NCBI GenBank assembly: GCA_024400495.1 | Contig: JAKSMR010000008.1 | Location: forward strand, 21,738 to 85,737 | Source of the DNA: Bacteroidales bacterium | GTDB lineage: Bacteria > Bacteroidota > Bacteroidia > Bacteroidales > P3 | Reading direction: 5' to 3' | Length of the DNA stretch: 64,000 nucleotides | Shown here: one piece after another, positions 25,976 through 35,416 of the stretch | How the letters are laid out: each line of letters starts with the position of its first letter | Numbering within the stretch: the stretch's first letter is position 1 | The notes under the pieces: generated by a model | The model's database searches: none | The model's input: only the letters and a program-made list of their open reading frames with translations | What the model was told of the DNA's origin: nothing | Made by a program: the position numbers and the translations under genes

Positions 25976-26800
25976 ATGAAGATCGCCCTATATCACCGAC
26001 AAATTGCCGCCGATTCTCAACAACATCTTGATGAACTGATCCATATACTTGAAGAAAAAGGTGTGGAAACTGTTGAAATCGACGCCAATAGTCCCTCTGT
26101 TGAACAGCAATGGAAGGACTGCCGCCCCGTGGACTTTCTTCTTTCCGTTGGTGGAGATGGAACATTGCTCAGTTCGGTCCATCTCATTGCCAATAGCGGC
26201 GTGCCTGTAGTAGGTGTTAATTTCGGCCATCTAGGGTTCCTGACAACTGTAGGAAGAGGCAACCTGGCCAAGTTTGTAGACGATCTTCTCGAAGGGAACT
26301 TCACCATAGAGGAACGCGCACTCCTTCATATCGAAGGCACAAATATGCCACCCTTTGCCCTCAACGAAGTAAGTCTCCATAGAAGAGAAGAAGTGGCGAT
26401 GCTCCGCACCAACCTCTATGTAGACAATGAGTTTGTAGCCACCTACGATGGTGACGGATTGATCGTGGCCACCCCAACAGGCTCAACCGCCTATAGTTTG
26501 AGTTGCGGAGGTCCGATCCTCACACCCGACAGCGGCTGTTTTGTCATCACCCCCATCGGCGTCCATACACTTACTTTACGCCCTATGATAGTGCCCGACA
26601 CCGCAAGAGTACGGCTGGAGATTGCTCCTGGGCAGCCCAGCTTCCACGTAGCTATCGACTCAACTACCGTCATCGTGCCAGGAAGTACTAAAATCGAACT
26701 CTGCAAGGAAGACTTCACGGTCAGACTGGTTCGTATGCACGAACAATCATTCTTTACCGCCATCCACGAGAAGCTCTCCTGGGGTACTGGTTTAAGATAA
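25976..26800 (+). CDS. nadK: NAD kinase
   Basis: This enzyme phosphorylates NAD to NADP in the cytoplasm. The 274 residues are close to the family's usual 280-300. The ATP/substrate motif SVGGDGTLLSS near residue 58-68, NFGHLGFLT near 82-90 and the second glycine-rich motif TPTGSTAYSLSCGGP are all present. The gene stands alone with its own promoter. It is followed by an AT-rich gap and the OmpA-like gene. Confidence 0.97.
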   Translation: MKIALYHRQIAADSQQHLDELIHILEEKGVETVEIDANSPSVEQQWKDCRPVDFLLSVGGDGTLLSSVHLIANSGVPVVGVNFGHLGFLTTVGRGNLAKFVDDLLEGNFTIEERALLHIEGTNMPPFALNEVSLHRREEVAMLRTNLYVDNEFVATYDGDGLIVATPTGSTAYSLSCGGPILTPDSGCFVITPIGVHTLTLRPMIVPDTARVRLEIAPGQPSFHVAIDSTTVIVPGSTKIELCKEDFTVRLVRMHEQSFFTAIHEKLSWGTGLR

Positions 26801-27146
26801 AAAAGAAGGGGAAAAAGAGGATTGAAAAAACCGCCGAAATTGAAAAAACAAGAGTTCTTAACAAGTTATTAACCGATGCCGGGACACTAAAAAATAAGCA
26901 ATTTAACAAATTATAACCATTTTACACACCAGAACCCAAGACAAAGAAACAAAATATTGATTGTCAACAATAAAGAGCGATCATATCTAGAGAAAAAAGA
27001 AGGAAATACGCACAAATTATAAAAAATCAATCACGCCATATATAAAATTATTTTATTATTAGAGAAAAAATTTGTACTTTTGCAAAATATTTGTGTAAGC
27101 AAATAGTACCGAAATTAAAATAATCAACTTATAAATTTAACAAACT
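26801..27146. other. AT-rich gap carrying the promoter of the OmpA-like gene
   Basis: This stretch is clearly richer in A and T than its surroundings. The only signal recognised is the promoter near its end (27051-27082). No terminator for nadK was found. Confidence 0.6.
27051..27082 (+). promoter_or_regulatory. Promoter of the OmpA-like porin gene
   Basis: TACTTTTG (27075-27082) is a consensus -7 element. TTTT (27051-27054) sits at the -33 position with a 20-base spacer and is off consensus by its last base. The transcript would have a leader of about 60 bases. Confidence 0.72.
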
Positions 27147-28412
27147 ATGTTCAAAAAACTCTTACAAATCGGAATGCTGGCAAGCGCTATGATGCTGGCA
27201 TTTGGTGCCAACGCACAGGAAGAGACCAAGACTGCACGTCCTGACTTTCCTCGCGTAGGTTTTTGGAGCAACTGGTCACTCGGTGGTGAGGCTTCCCTCG
27301 CATACCAGACCTTTGCCGGTAAAGATGAAGGCAACGGTAAGGGCGTAGGTCTGAACCTTATGGCTCAGAAACAGCTCAACTGGGGCTGGACCTATCGTTT
27401 ATCCATGGGCTTCCCTCTCGCTTTTGACGCTTTCCATCGCGAAGGTGGCAAGAGCTTCAGCGGCGAAATCATCCCTGGTAACCGTTATTTCAGACTTACC
27501 ACTGGCGTTGAATACTCCCTCCTCAACGCATGCCGTTTCAACCCCGAAAGACGTGCTGACCTTTACCTCCTTGGTGAAGTAGGTGCTGCTTTCAACACCG
27601 CTTACACTCCTCAGGATGCTGCCGAGAAAGTTGACCCCAACATCGGTATTCTCGCTGAGGCAGGTATGGGTTTCAGCGTTAAGGTTTGCAAACACAGCAA
27701 ACTCTACACCGAAGCTCGCGTAAGCCGCATTGGTGATATCTCTCTGGGCAACTTCCCCAAAGGTATCCTCAGCCCCCGCAAAGCAGGTCACATGAACATG
27801 AACATTGCTCTTGGCTATCTCTACAACTTCGGTCTTACCAAGGCTGACGAAGAGATCCTCGCTCAGAAAGCAATGCTGACCCAGGAGAACTTTGACGCTC
27901 TCAACGAGCAGATCAACCAGCTCCAGCAGGAAGTTATCACCTCCAAGAACAACGAGAAGAAACTTCAGAACCAGGTTGAAGACCTCGAGCGTCAGCTCGC
28001 TGAACGTCCCGTCGTTAAGGGTGACAATGGTCGCGCAGACAGCCTTGCTAAGGTTATCGACGACATGAAGGGTGACCAGCTCAACAGCTATGCTCTTCCT
28101 TTCTCCATCACCTATGGTGTTAACGAGTATCAGGTTTCCGAAGACCAGTACGGCAAACTCCAGGCTATCGCAGCTTACATGAAATCCAACGAGGCTAAAT
28201 TCAAAGTTGTTGGTTTCTGCGACAAGACCGGTAGCGATGCTTACAACATGAAACTTTCCGAGAAGCGTGCTAACGAAGTTAAGCGTCTCCTCGTTAAGAA
28301 ATATGGTATTGCAGAAGACAGACTCAGCGTAGAAGCTAAGGGCAAATCCGCTCCTTTCGGCGATGCTAAGTTTGACGTAAACCGTCGCGTTTCCGTTTAC
28401 CGCGCTATGTAA
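27147..28412 (+). CDS. OmpA-family outer-membrane porin
   Basis: This 421-residue protein has a signal peptide (1-23, ending FGANAQ) and an N-terminal barrel domain (about 25-230). A coiled-coil-prone linker follows (LNEQINQLQQEVITSKNNEK, LERQLAERP, about 245-300). The C-terminal OmpA peptidoglycan-binding domain (about 315-420) includes FKVVGFCDKTGSDAYNMKLSEKRANEVKRLL. It resembles the abundant Omp40/41-type proteins of oral Bacteroidales. It has its own promoter and terminator. Its codons favour GCT, GTT and CGT far more than neighbouring genes do, as expected for very high expression. Confidence 0.95.
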   Translation: MFKKLLQIGMLASAMMLAFGANAQEETKTARPDFPRVGFWSNWSLGGEASLAYQTFAGKDEGNGKGVGLNLMAQKQLNWGWTYRLSMGFPLAFDAFHREGGKSFSGEIIPGNRYFRLTTGVEYSLLNACRFNPERRADLYLLGEVGAAFNTAYTPQDAAEKVDPNIGILAEAGMGFSVKVCKHSKLYTEARVSRIGDISLGNFPKGILSPRKAGHMNMNIALGYLYNFGLTKADEEILAQKAMLTQENFDALNEQINQLQQEVITSKNNEKKLQNQVEDLERQLAERPVVKGDNGRADSLAKVIDDMKGDQLNSYALPFSITYGVNEYQVSEDQYGKLQAIAAYMKSNEAKFKVVGFCDKTGSDAYNMKLSEKRANEVKRLLVKKYGIAEDRLSVEAKGKSAPFGDAKFDVNRRVSVYRAM

Positions 28413-28434
28413 TACGAAACATACATAACGATAT

Positions 28435-28471
28435 AAGAGAGGCATCTTTCCAGATGCCTCTCTTATTTTTT
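28435..28471 (+). terminator. Rho-independent terminator of the OmpA-like gene
   Basis: AAGAGAGGCATC (28435-28446) pairs perfectly with GATGCCTCTCTT (28453-28464) across a 6-base loop. ATTTTTT follows. Confidence 0.95.
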
Positions 28472-28886
28472 CTATACCTATGGAAGGACCGTAGGCTTTC
28501 TTTCCGCTTGAACCTGTTTGAAAGCAGAACGCAATACTGCGACAACTCTACAACCGTCATCTGACGCGGCTACCGCGGCGCGCTCATCCAGTAGAGCAAC
28601 GAGTTTGTCTGCTTTGTAGAAGAGGAGACCCCGGGCGCAGTTCCAACAACCTCCCGCTCTATCGAGGGCGCTGCGTGGACGTGGCTACTCCGCCGCCACG
28701 GACGCTACTAGCGGTATTCATCAACGAAAATATGCCTCCGCGACCTTCATCGATCTCGCAAAAAAAAGCTCCAACTCGCCAAAAAAGACGTCAAAAAAGC
28801 ACAACTGTTACCTTGGCCTTGTAGAGAAGTGAACTCTCAACACTCTCTGCTATAGCTCGTTATGATCTTGACAGGAAAGGGGAAAT
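28472..28886. other. Gap without a recognised gene
   Basis: This stretch contains frames interrupted by stops and no promoter box. One forward frame with words such as EFVCFVEEETPGAVP and KKKLQLAKKDVKKAQ could be a decayed gene, but this is not convincing. Nothing else was recognised. Confidence 0.4.
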
Positions 28887-29147
28887 GGTTACAAGATACA
28901 GTTACAATTAGAAAAAAATGGTACATACACTTCTCTATATACTATATAACTAATTAATTATTAAATATATATATAATCCAAAGGTGCTATGTAACCCTCT
29001 CAAAAATTAACTGTAACCTTTGTATCTGTAACCAAACGCAACAACTCATTCCTCTAAAAAGCAAACAATCAATGAGGTACGATATCGCAAAACCCTAATC
29101 ATCCTTTTTGTCTGTCCTCGAAAAGAGGACAAGATGCCCCCAAAACA
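28887..29147 (+). repeat. AT-rich dispersed element, copy 1 (TTACA-type arms)
   Basis: The left arm GGTTACAAGATACAGTTACA (28887-28906, continuing ATTA) is an imperfect inverted partner of the right arm at 29007-29033, whose complement begins GGTTACAGATACAAAGGTTA. Between them lies a core with CTATATACTATATAACTA, ATTAATTATTAA and AATCCAAAGGTGCTA. Downstream at 29110 is GTCTGTCC, followed by AGAGG and ATGCCCCCAAAACA. The core and downstream words recur at 42295-42550 with the same spacing, but there the arms differ. Confidence 0.78.
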
Positions 29148-29308
29148 CCCCTTTTCGGGCTTAAAAAATCACGAATCGGACTCTTCTACGAATGCTTTTC
29201 TTTCATTTTGGGCGCATATTAAACGAAATAGCGTTTCTGTGTCTCGACCAAAATCGGAGAAACCTACTGCCGACAAGTATATGCCCCCCTAATAATAAGT
29301 ATATCTAT

Positions 29309-29349
29309 AAAAACAGAAGGGAACACTCTCTACAGTATCGGGTGCTCCC
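29309..29349 (-). terminator. Terminator of the galK-galM unit
   Basis: Read on the minus strand, GGGAGCAC (29349-29342) pairs with GTGTTCCC (29326-29319), with one G-T pair. TTCTGTTTTT follows. It lies 33 bases beyond the galM stop. Confidence 0.75.
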
Positions 29350-29381
29350 TTTTCAGGCTCTAAATAGGCGATCTGAGCGGC

Positions 29382-30425
29382 TTATTCCGCCGAGAAAACA
29401 AATTGTATCGTCTTTTTGTATTTGTCGCCTGGGGCGAGCGTTTGGCTTGGAAAATCGAGTTTGTTTGGTGAATCGGGAAGGCCCTGGCACTCTAAAGCCA
29501 CACCATCATAATCGGAGTAGCTATGCTCGCTCTTCGACATAGGACAGCCCTCAAGCCAATTCCCTGTGTATATCTGGACTGCAGGTTGGTTGCTGAGAAC
29601 ATTAAGAGTTATTCCCGTTCTGCTGCCCTTCAGGCTTGCCATATGACGTATCTGGCTATCGAAACACGTCTCCACCCAGCTGTTGTCATAGCCTTTCCCA
29701 TAATTGAGAGCGGGGAAGTCCTCCTTGATATTTTGTCCTATAGGTTTGGCTGTAGTAAAATCCATTGGTGTTCCGTTCACTTCGGCAAACTCTCCTGTAG
29801 GAATGAGTGTGCTGTCTGTCGGGAGATAATGCTTCAGAGGGACCTCCAGCAAGTGGTCGAGGACTGTTCCAGAACCGTGACCGTTCAGATTGAAGTATGT
29901 GTGATTTGTCAGGTTTATGATGGTCTTTCTGTCGGCAGAGGCGGCATACTCTATCGCGAGTTTGCATTCGTCGTCCCAAGTATAACAAACCTCCGCGTCC
30001 AGATTGCCCGGGTAACCCATTTCGCCATCTTTGCTCTGGTAGGTGAACTGTATCGTATTGGCGCTTCTGATATGTGACTCCCATATCTGATTCTGGAAAC
30101 CTTCAGGGCCTCCATGGAGCGAGTTTGGTCCGTTGTTGATGGGGAGTTGATAGTACTGACCATCCAGCGAAAATTTCCCTGATGCGATACGATTGGCGTA
30201 GCGCCCTGGTGTCTTTCCCATGCAAGGTCCGTCATAGAGATAGTCGGAGATATTCTTGTATCCTAATGCAACATCTACCAGATTGCCATTCTTATCGGGA
30301 ACAATGACAGAAAGGGTTCCCGCGCCTAGAGACGACAGTTCGACACTTGCGCCTTTCGTATTTGTGAGGGTATAGATCGTTACCAGACCTTTGATGGTGG
30401 AGACTGTTCGAGTATGAATTTTCAT
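29382..30425 (-). CDS. galM: Aldose 1-epimerase (galactose mutarotase)
   Basis: GalM interconverts alpha and beta anomers of galactose and feeds galactokinase. The 347 residues match the family. The motifs GKTPGRYANRIASGKFSLDG, NNGPNSLHGGPEGF, the catalytic-His region LTNHTYFNLNGHG and ECQGLPDSPN near the end are present. No signal peptide is seen, so it is cytoplasmic. It lies 65 bases after galK on the same strand and is closed by a terminator. Confidence 0.96.
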   Translation of the reverse strand: MKIHTRTVSTIKGLVTIYTLTNTKGASVELSSLGAGTLSVIVPDKNGNLVDVALGYKNISDYLYDGPCMGKTPGRYANRIASGKFSLDGQYYQLPINNGPNSLHGGPEGFQNQIWESHIRSANTIQFTYQSKDGEMGYPGNLDAEVCYTWDDECKLAIEYAASADRKTIINLTNHTYFNLNGHGSGTVLDHLLEVPLKHYLPTDSTLIPTGEFAEVNGTPMDFTTAKPIGQNIKEDFPALNYGKGYDNSWVETCFDSQIRHMASLKGSRTGITLNVLSNQPAVQIYTGNWLEGCPMSKSEHSYSDYDGVALECQGLPDSPNKLDFPSQTLAPGDKYKKTIQFVFSAE

Positions 30426-30490
30426 ATATGACCGATTAGAAAGGAATTCATCTTGACGATAGGTTCTATTTCCGGGAGTAGAGATGAGGC

Positions 30491-31624
30491 TCAGGCTTCT
30501 CTATGGGCTCCGTTGGAGATGACTACCGGAATAATCTCGGGACGGACATTATATTTCTTAGGGAACTGATCCATCACAGCAGCAACGAAGGCTTCATATC
30601 TCTCCTCCTTCACGAGGTTGATGGTGCAGCCTCCAAAACCGCCACCCATGATGCGGGAACCTGTAACGCCACACGATTTAGCTATGTTGTTCAGGAAATC
30701 CAGCTCCTCGCAACTTACCTCATAGTCTCTGCTCATACCCCAATGGGTCTGATACATCCTCTCTCCCACAGTCTCATAATCTCCACGTTCAAGGGCTGCG
30801 CAAACGTCGAGCACACGTTGCTTCTCCCCTATCACATAACGGGCGCGCATAAAATCCTCTTCCGAGATAGAACCTTTTATTTTCTCCAAGTCATCCATCT
30901 CTGCGTCACGAAGTGTCTCCACACCTAGCACCTTTGCTACGTTCTCACACGACTGACGACGTTTGTTGTAAGGAGAATCCACCAGCTCGTGCTTCACCTT
31001 AGAGTTTACCAGAACCAAACGATAGCCGGCAGGCTTGAAGGGGAAATATTCAAATTCCATAGAGCGGCAGTCAAGACGCATCAGGCACTCTTCCTTTCCG
31101 AAGATGGAGGCAAATTGATCCATGATTCCACATATCACACCCACATAGTTGTGTTCGGTACTCTGGCCGATACGAGCCAGCTCGAACTTGTCAATCTTTC
31201 CTTCGTTGAAAAGATCGTTCAGGGCGAAAGCGAAGCAGCTCTCCAGAGCCGCCGAAGAGGAGAGACCTGCTCCGAGAGGCACTCTTCCTGCCATAACTGC
31301 GTCGAAACCTTTCACCAAGAACCCTCTCTTCTGTATCTCGCGACAGACGCCGAAGATATAACGGGCCCATTGCTGGGTGGGAGCATCCTCTTCCCGAAGG
31401 CCAAACTCACAATAGTCCTTCATATCCACCGACTCGACACGGACCTTGTCCAACCCGTTGGGCTGGATGGCAGTCATCATATACTTGTCTATGGCGCCGG
31501 GGAACACGAAACCGCCATTATAGTCGGTATGTTCTCCAATAAGGTTTATGCGGCCGGGAGCAGCATAGATGCGGTATTCTTTGCCGAACCGTTGTTCGAA
31601 AAGCTGGCAGATGATATCTTTCAT
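30491..31624 (-). CDS. galK: Galactokinase
   Basis: GalK phosphorylates galactose to galactose-1-phosphate in the Leloir pathway. The 377 residues fit. The galactokinase signature GRINLIGEHTDYNGG is near residues 24-38, the ATP motif VPLGAGLSSSAALE is near 114-127, and the GHMP motif 3 GGGFGGCTINLV is near 330. It follows the FAD/Fe-S oxidoreductase gene after 43 bases and precedes galM. A sugar permease, often found with these two genes in Bacteroidota, is absent here. Confidence 0.97.
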   Translation of the reverse strand: MKDIICQLFEQRFGKEYRIYAAPGRINLIGEHTDYNGGFVFPGAIDKYMMTAIQPNGLDKVRVESVDMKDYCEFGLREEDAPTQQWARYIFGVCREIQKRGFLVKGFDAVMAGRVPLGAGLSSSAALESCFAFALNDLFNEGKIDKFELARIGQSTEHNYVGVICGIMDQFASIFGKEECLMRLDCRSMEFEYFPFKPAGYRLVLVNSKVKHELVDSPYNKRRQSCENVAKVLGVETLRDAEMDDLEKIKGSISEEDFMRARYVIGEKQRVLDVCAALERGDYETVGERMYQTHWGMSRDYEVSCEELDFLNNIAKSCGVTGSRIMGGGFGGCTINLVKEERYEAFVAAVMDQFPKKYNVRPEIIPVVISNGAHREA

Positions 31625-31667
31625 GGTGTGGCTTTATTTTTTTCTTTATAACGTGAATCTTTTGGTC

Positions 31668-34637
31668 TTATTGTCTGCAGACCTGCTTATAGAGCAGTTC
31701 TATAGGATGGATGGCGTGCTGTTTCGTTCCGTCGTAGATCTGCTGACGACACGAAGTGCCCGGAGCCACGATAAAGGTCGGATGCTCGGGGGAAGACTCC
31801 TTCATGGCTTTTCTCACAGCTGGGAAAAGCACCATCTCGCCTATAGCCAACGAAGTCTTGTAGTGCTCTTTCTCATAACCGAAACTGCCGGCCATACCGC
31901 AGCAGCTTGTTGGGATGACGCTGACCTTTGCGCCTTCGATCAGGCCCAGCATCTGAGCCGTTTTCTGAACCCCGACAAGCGACTTCTGATGGCAATGGCC
32001 ATGAAGGAAAACCTCACAGTCGAGCCTGCCGAAGGCCTTGGCGTCGATATTCCCGTTGGCGACCTCCCGCATGATGAACTCGTCGAAGAGAAGACAATTC
32101 CTTCCAAGCTCAATAGCCTCGCGACGCATCTCCGCCGGGACAAGGTCGGGATATTCGTCCCGAAACGAGAGAATGCAGCTAGGCTCTATGCCTACGAGAG
32201 GCGTGCTCTCGGATATCTTATCTTTAAGAAGACCGACATTCCTCTTCGCGAACTTCCTGGCCAGCACGAGACAGCCCTTCGAGATAGCGGCTCTGCCACT
32301 CTCCACATGCCTGGGTATCTCTACCTCATAACCCAACGCCGTCAGCAGTCTGGCAAAGGTCAGTCCCAGCTCGGCCTCCTGGAAGTTGGTGAACTCGTCG
32401 GCGAAGAGATAGACTCTCTTATCTGATTTCTTATTGTTTCTGCGGGCTTCGATCTTCACCAGCTTGCGCATCGAACGACGGCTCAAGGCGGGAATCTCCC
32501 TATCGGAGGAGAACTGCACCACTTTCTTGATTACTGCCGAAGTCAGCCTATTAGAGGCAAAGAAGTTATAAATAGGGGTGCAGCAGGAGCCGAGGCGTTC
32601 CACCATAGCCATTCTGGCCACCAGGAAACTGCGTAGAGGCGTCCCCTTCTGCTTGTAGAGCTGCTGGAGCACTTCGGCGCGGATACGTGTCATATCCACA
32701 CTACTGGGGCATTCGGCCCTACAGGCTTTACACGCCAGACAGGAATAGAGCGCTTCCCTGACCTCGGGAGAATCGATGTCCTTGCCAGCAATGCCGCGAG
32801 TGAGCGCCTCGCGGAGGATGTTGGCGCGGCCGCGTGTGGCCTGCAGCTCGTCTCTCTCGCTGACTTTGTATGAGGGACAGAGCGTTCCACCCATCAGGCT
32901 GCTCTTCTTGCAGTCGCCGGCGCCATTGCATTGTTCTATAGAGCACATGAGCGCATGTGTCTGGGAGCGGACGCCAGAAACGCCCTCCACCTTGCATTCG
33001 TCGAAAGCGGCGCGCCAGTTGAAACAGGTGTTGTCGCCTATTCTCTCCTCGATAAGGTAGCGTTGGTTGACCTCAAATCGGAGAAATTCGTCCATTGGGG
33101 GCGTATCAACTATCTTATTCATGTTGAACACCTTGACGGGATCCCAGCATTGTTTCACCCGACGCATTAGTTCATAGCACTCCTCGCCATACTGCACAGG
33201 GATGAATTCGCCACGAAGTCGGCCATCGCCGTGCTCTCCACTCAGACTTCCGCGATGTTTCCTTATAAGTTTGGCGCTCTCCTGAGCCACTTCGCGGAAC
33301 TTTGTTTTTCCGTATTCGGTCTTGATATTCAGAATAGGACGCAGATGCAGCTCGCCGGTACTGATGTGTCCGTAGTAGACGCAGTCCAACCCTATCCGCT
33401 CCATCATCTGACGGAAGTCGGCCATATAGGCAGGCAGCCGTTCGGGCGCTACTGCCGTGTCTTCGATAACTCCGATGGGCTTGGCGTCGCCTTTCATGCC
33501 GCTCAGCACACCCAAGCCGGCTTTTCGCAACGCCCACACGCGCGAAACATCTTTTCCGTAAACCCTCGTGCAACGATAGGCCAGCCCTTCTTTGGCTACG
33601 TCGGCCTCAAAGGCGGCGGCATTCTGCTCTATGTCGGACCCGTTGAACTCGGCAATAATCAAAGCTGCTGGATCGCCTTCGACGAAGAAACGGTTCCTTT
33701 GTGCTTCGGGGTTGCCTTTGCCCAACTCGAGGATTTTGCCGTCCATCAGCTCCACAGCCACGGGATTGTGACGCAGGGCAGTAAGGTTGGCGAGGAAACT
33801 CTTCTCCAACGTGTCGCAATGGGCGCAGACAACCATATTGTTGGACGAAGGCAGCTCGTCGAGCGAAATCTTGATGGCCGTGGTGAACGCCAACGTTCCC
33901 TCGCTTCCGGCTAGAAGGTTGCAGAGGTTGATGCGCTCGGGAAGCCCGGCAATCACTTCATCTATCGCATATCCGCAGCTGCGGCGTTGCAGGCTCTTGT
34001 CGGGGAAGTTGGCCTCGATGGTGGTCTTGGTCTCGGGGTTGAGATGCAGCCGTACCAACTGGGCATAGATGTTCTCTATCAGACTTCCGCCCTCGGTCTT
34101 CTCCCAGAAGCGGGAGCCAAAGCGTTCCTCCAGCTCTGCGAGGCTGTAGTCCTTGAAATGCTCCTCCGACCCGTCGGCGAGGACGCCTCTGGCCTCCAGC
34201 ACGTGCTGGCGCGTGGAGCCATAGACTAGCGAGTTCTTTCCGCAGGAGTTGTTGCCCATCATGCCTCCGATACAACAACGATTCGACGTAGAGGTCTCGG
34301 GGCTGAAGAAAAGTCCGTCGGGCTTCAGCCGCAGATTCAGCTCGTCGCGCACCACGCCCGGCTCTACCCAAGCCCAACGCTCGTGGGCATTTATCTCCAG
34401 AATGTTGGTCATATAGCGGGAGATGTCGGCCACAACGCCACGTCCCACTACCTGCCCGGCCAACGAAGTCCCGGCAGCACGGGGGATGATGAACTTTCCC
34501 TCCTCGCGGCACTTCAGGACCAGTTGCTTCACATCTTCTGCCGTACGGGGAAAGCAGACGCCCACGGGCATTTCGCGATAGGCGCTGGCGTCGGTAGCAT
34601 AGGCGGTAAGATGGCGGTTGTCGGTTAGAATCTGCAT
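31668..34637 (-). CDS. FAD-linked oxidase with C-terminal Fe-S (glycolate oxidase/D-lactate dehydrogenase-like) domains
   Basis: This is a fused flavoprotein of about 989 residues, related to YdiJ-type D-2-hydroxyacid dehydrogenases. The N-terminal FAD-binding domain has PRAAGTSLAGQVVGRGVV and GNNSCGKNSLVYGSTRQHV. A FAD-oxidase C domain follows. Two Fe-S regions come next (CSIEQCNGAGDCKK with LCPSYKV, then CLACKACRAECP), and a CCG-type domain ends the protein (TSCCGMAGSFG). It would oxidise a 2-hydroxyacid and pass electrons to quinone. An ATG ten codons upstream (34667) is possible, but the start at 34637 (MQILTDN) fits homologues better. It leads the galK-galM run. Confidence 0.93.
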   Translation of the reverse strand: MQILTDNRHLTAYATDASAYREMPVGVCFPRTAEDVKQLVLKCREEGKFIIPRAAGTSLAGQVVGRGVVADISRYMTNILEINAHERWAWVEPGVVRDELNLRLKPDGLFFSPETSTSNRCCIGGMMGNNSCGKNSLVYGSTRQHVLEARGVLADGSEEHFKDYSLAELEERFGSRFWEKTEGGSLIENIYAQLVRLHLNPETKTTIEANFPDKSLQRRSCGYAIDEVIAGLPERINLCNLLAGSEGTLAFTTAIKISLDELPSSNNMVVCAHCDTLEKSFLANLTALRHNPVAVELMDGKILELGKGNPEAQRNRFFVEGDPAALIIAEFNGSDIEQNAAAFEADVAKEGLAYRCTRVYGKDVSRVWALRKAGLGVLSGMKGDAKPIGVIEDTAVAPERLPAYMADFRQMMERIGLDCVYYGHISTGELHLRPILNIKTEYGKTKFREVAQESAKLIRKHRGSLSGEHGDGRLRGEFIPVQYGEECYELMRRVKQCWDPVKVFNMNKIVDTPPMDEFLRFEVNQRYLIEERIGDNTCFNWRAAFDECKVEGVSGVRSQTHALMCSIEQCNGAGDCKKSSLMGGTLCPSYKVSERDELQATRGRANILREALTRGIAGKDIDSPEVREALYSCLACKACRAECPSSVDMTRIRAEVLQQLYKQKGTPLRSFLVARMAMVERLGSCCTPIYNFFASNRLTSAVIKKVVQFSSDREIPALSRRSMRKLVKIEARRNNKKSDKRVYLFADEFTNFQEAELGLTFARLLTALGYEVEIPRHVESGRAAISKGCLVLARKFAKRNVGLLKDKISESTPLVGIEPSCILSFRDEYPDLVPAEMRREAIELGRNCLLFDEFIMREVANGNIDAKAFGRLDCEVFLHGHCHQKSLVGVQKTAQMLGLIEGAKVSVIPTSCCGMAGSFGYEKEHYKTSLAIGEMVLFPAVRKAMKESSPEHPTFIVAPGTSCRQQIYDGTKQHAIHPIELLYKQVCRQ

Positions 34638-34998
34638 AAACGGATGGCTTTTTAGGCAGCCTCCCATGATTAGGAGTCTCCTTTATTATAATAACGCGAG
34701 AAACGTTGTTTTATTATCCCCGAGCATACGATTTGCTTCAGGACAGCCCGACTCCCGAGAGCACATAGCTAGAGTCGTGCCCTGCTCTAGCGCCGCCAAT
34801 TTGCGACAATAATGCGAGGCAAGCGCGAGGCTGGTGCGAAGCTAGTGCGAGGCTAGTGCGAGGCTAGGGGATTTATCGTGCCTATTATCAACACGAACAT
34901 TTATCGCGGACCGATTCCGCAACGGGGGGACGTTCTTGGAAGAACTGATCGGGGAAATTCCTGGTCTTTTGCTCCTCCTTCTTCCTGGAGGGAGACCT
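34638..34998. other. Gap between the FAD/Fe-S gene and the MerR gene
   Basis: It contains an AT-rich stretch near 34690-34720 (ATAATAACGCGAGAAACGTT and on), which may carry the promoter of the FAD/Fe-S gene, and the 11-bp array at 34802-34867. No TAnnTTTG box was fixed. Confidence 0.5.
34802..34867. repeat. 11-bp tandem array, unit TGCGAGGCTAG
   Basis: Six contiguous 11-base units can be read: TGCGACAATAA, TGCGAGGCAAG, CGCGAGGCTGG, TGCGAAGCTAG, TGCGAGGCTAG, TGCGAGGCTAG. Conservation rises toward the 3' end, where the last two are identical. Confidence 0.9.
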
Positions 34999-35343
34999 CT
35001 ACATACTCTCTTTCAGCTCGACAAGGAACTGGCGCACACTCTTCAAATTCTCAATCAGTTGCATACGCTCGTCGATCTTTGATTCGGCGCCGATCTGCGA
35101 CTGGGTTTTGTCAGCTTTCAGCTGGGCACGAGCGCCTTCGAAAGTGAAGCCCTGCTCCTTGGTGAGGTGAAGGATACGACGCAGCAGCTCGATGTCCTGA
35201 GGCGAATATTTGCGCACACCTCGGTTGGCCTTAGTAGGCTTGATCTCGGGAAACTGCGTCTCCAGGAAACGGAGGTGGGAGGCGTTGACGCCAAGCATTT
35301 CCGAGACCTCGGTAATGGAGTAGTAGAGTTTAGTGTATTCCAT
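34999..35343 (-). CDS. MerR-family transcriptional regulator
   Basis: This 114-residue DNA-binding protein has the MerR winged helix (about 5-75: YYSITEVSEMLGVNASHLRFLE, then RKYSPQDIELLRRILHLTKEQGFTF). A short C-terminal dimerisation helix follows and there is no obvious ligand-binding domain or metal-binding cysteine. It is the small type common in Bacteroidota with unknown signal. It lies 73 bases downstream of LptD on the same strand. Confidence 0.92.
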   Translation of the reverse strand: MEYTKLYYSITEVSEMLGVNASHLRFLETQFPEIKPTKANRGVRKYSPQDIELLRRILHLTKEQGFTFEGARAQLKADKTQSQIGAESKIDERMQLIENLKSVRQFLVELKESM

Positions 35344-35416
35344 AGTTCTGTTATCGTTGGCGTCGCCGCAGGGGTTTGCTGATGTTGTGTGTGTTTCCGC
35401 TATGGCCGCGAGCAGG

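Noticed and set aside
28560-28850. Possible decayed coding region after the OmpA-like gene
   Set aside because: Stops interrupt every frame, and the word matches are too weak to name a gene.
34990-35001. AGAGGT half-site at the MerR stop codon as a member of the inverted-end family
   Set aside because: Only one arm is present and no partner was found within several hundred bases.
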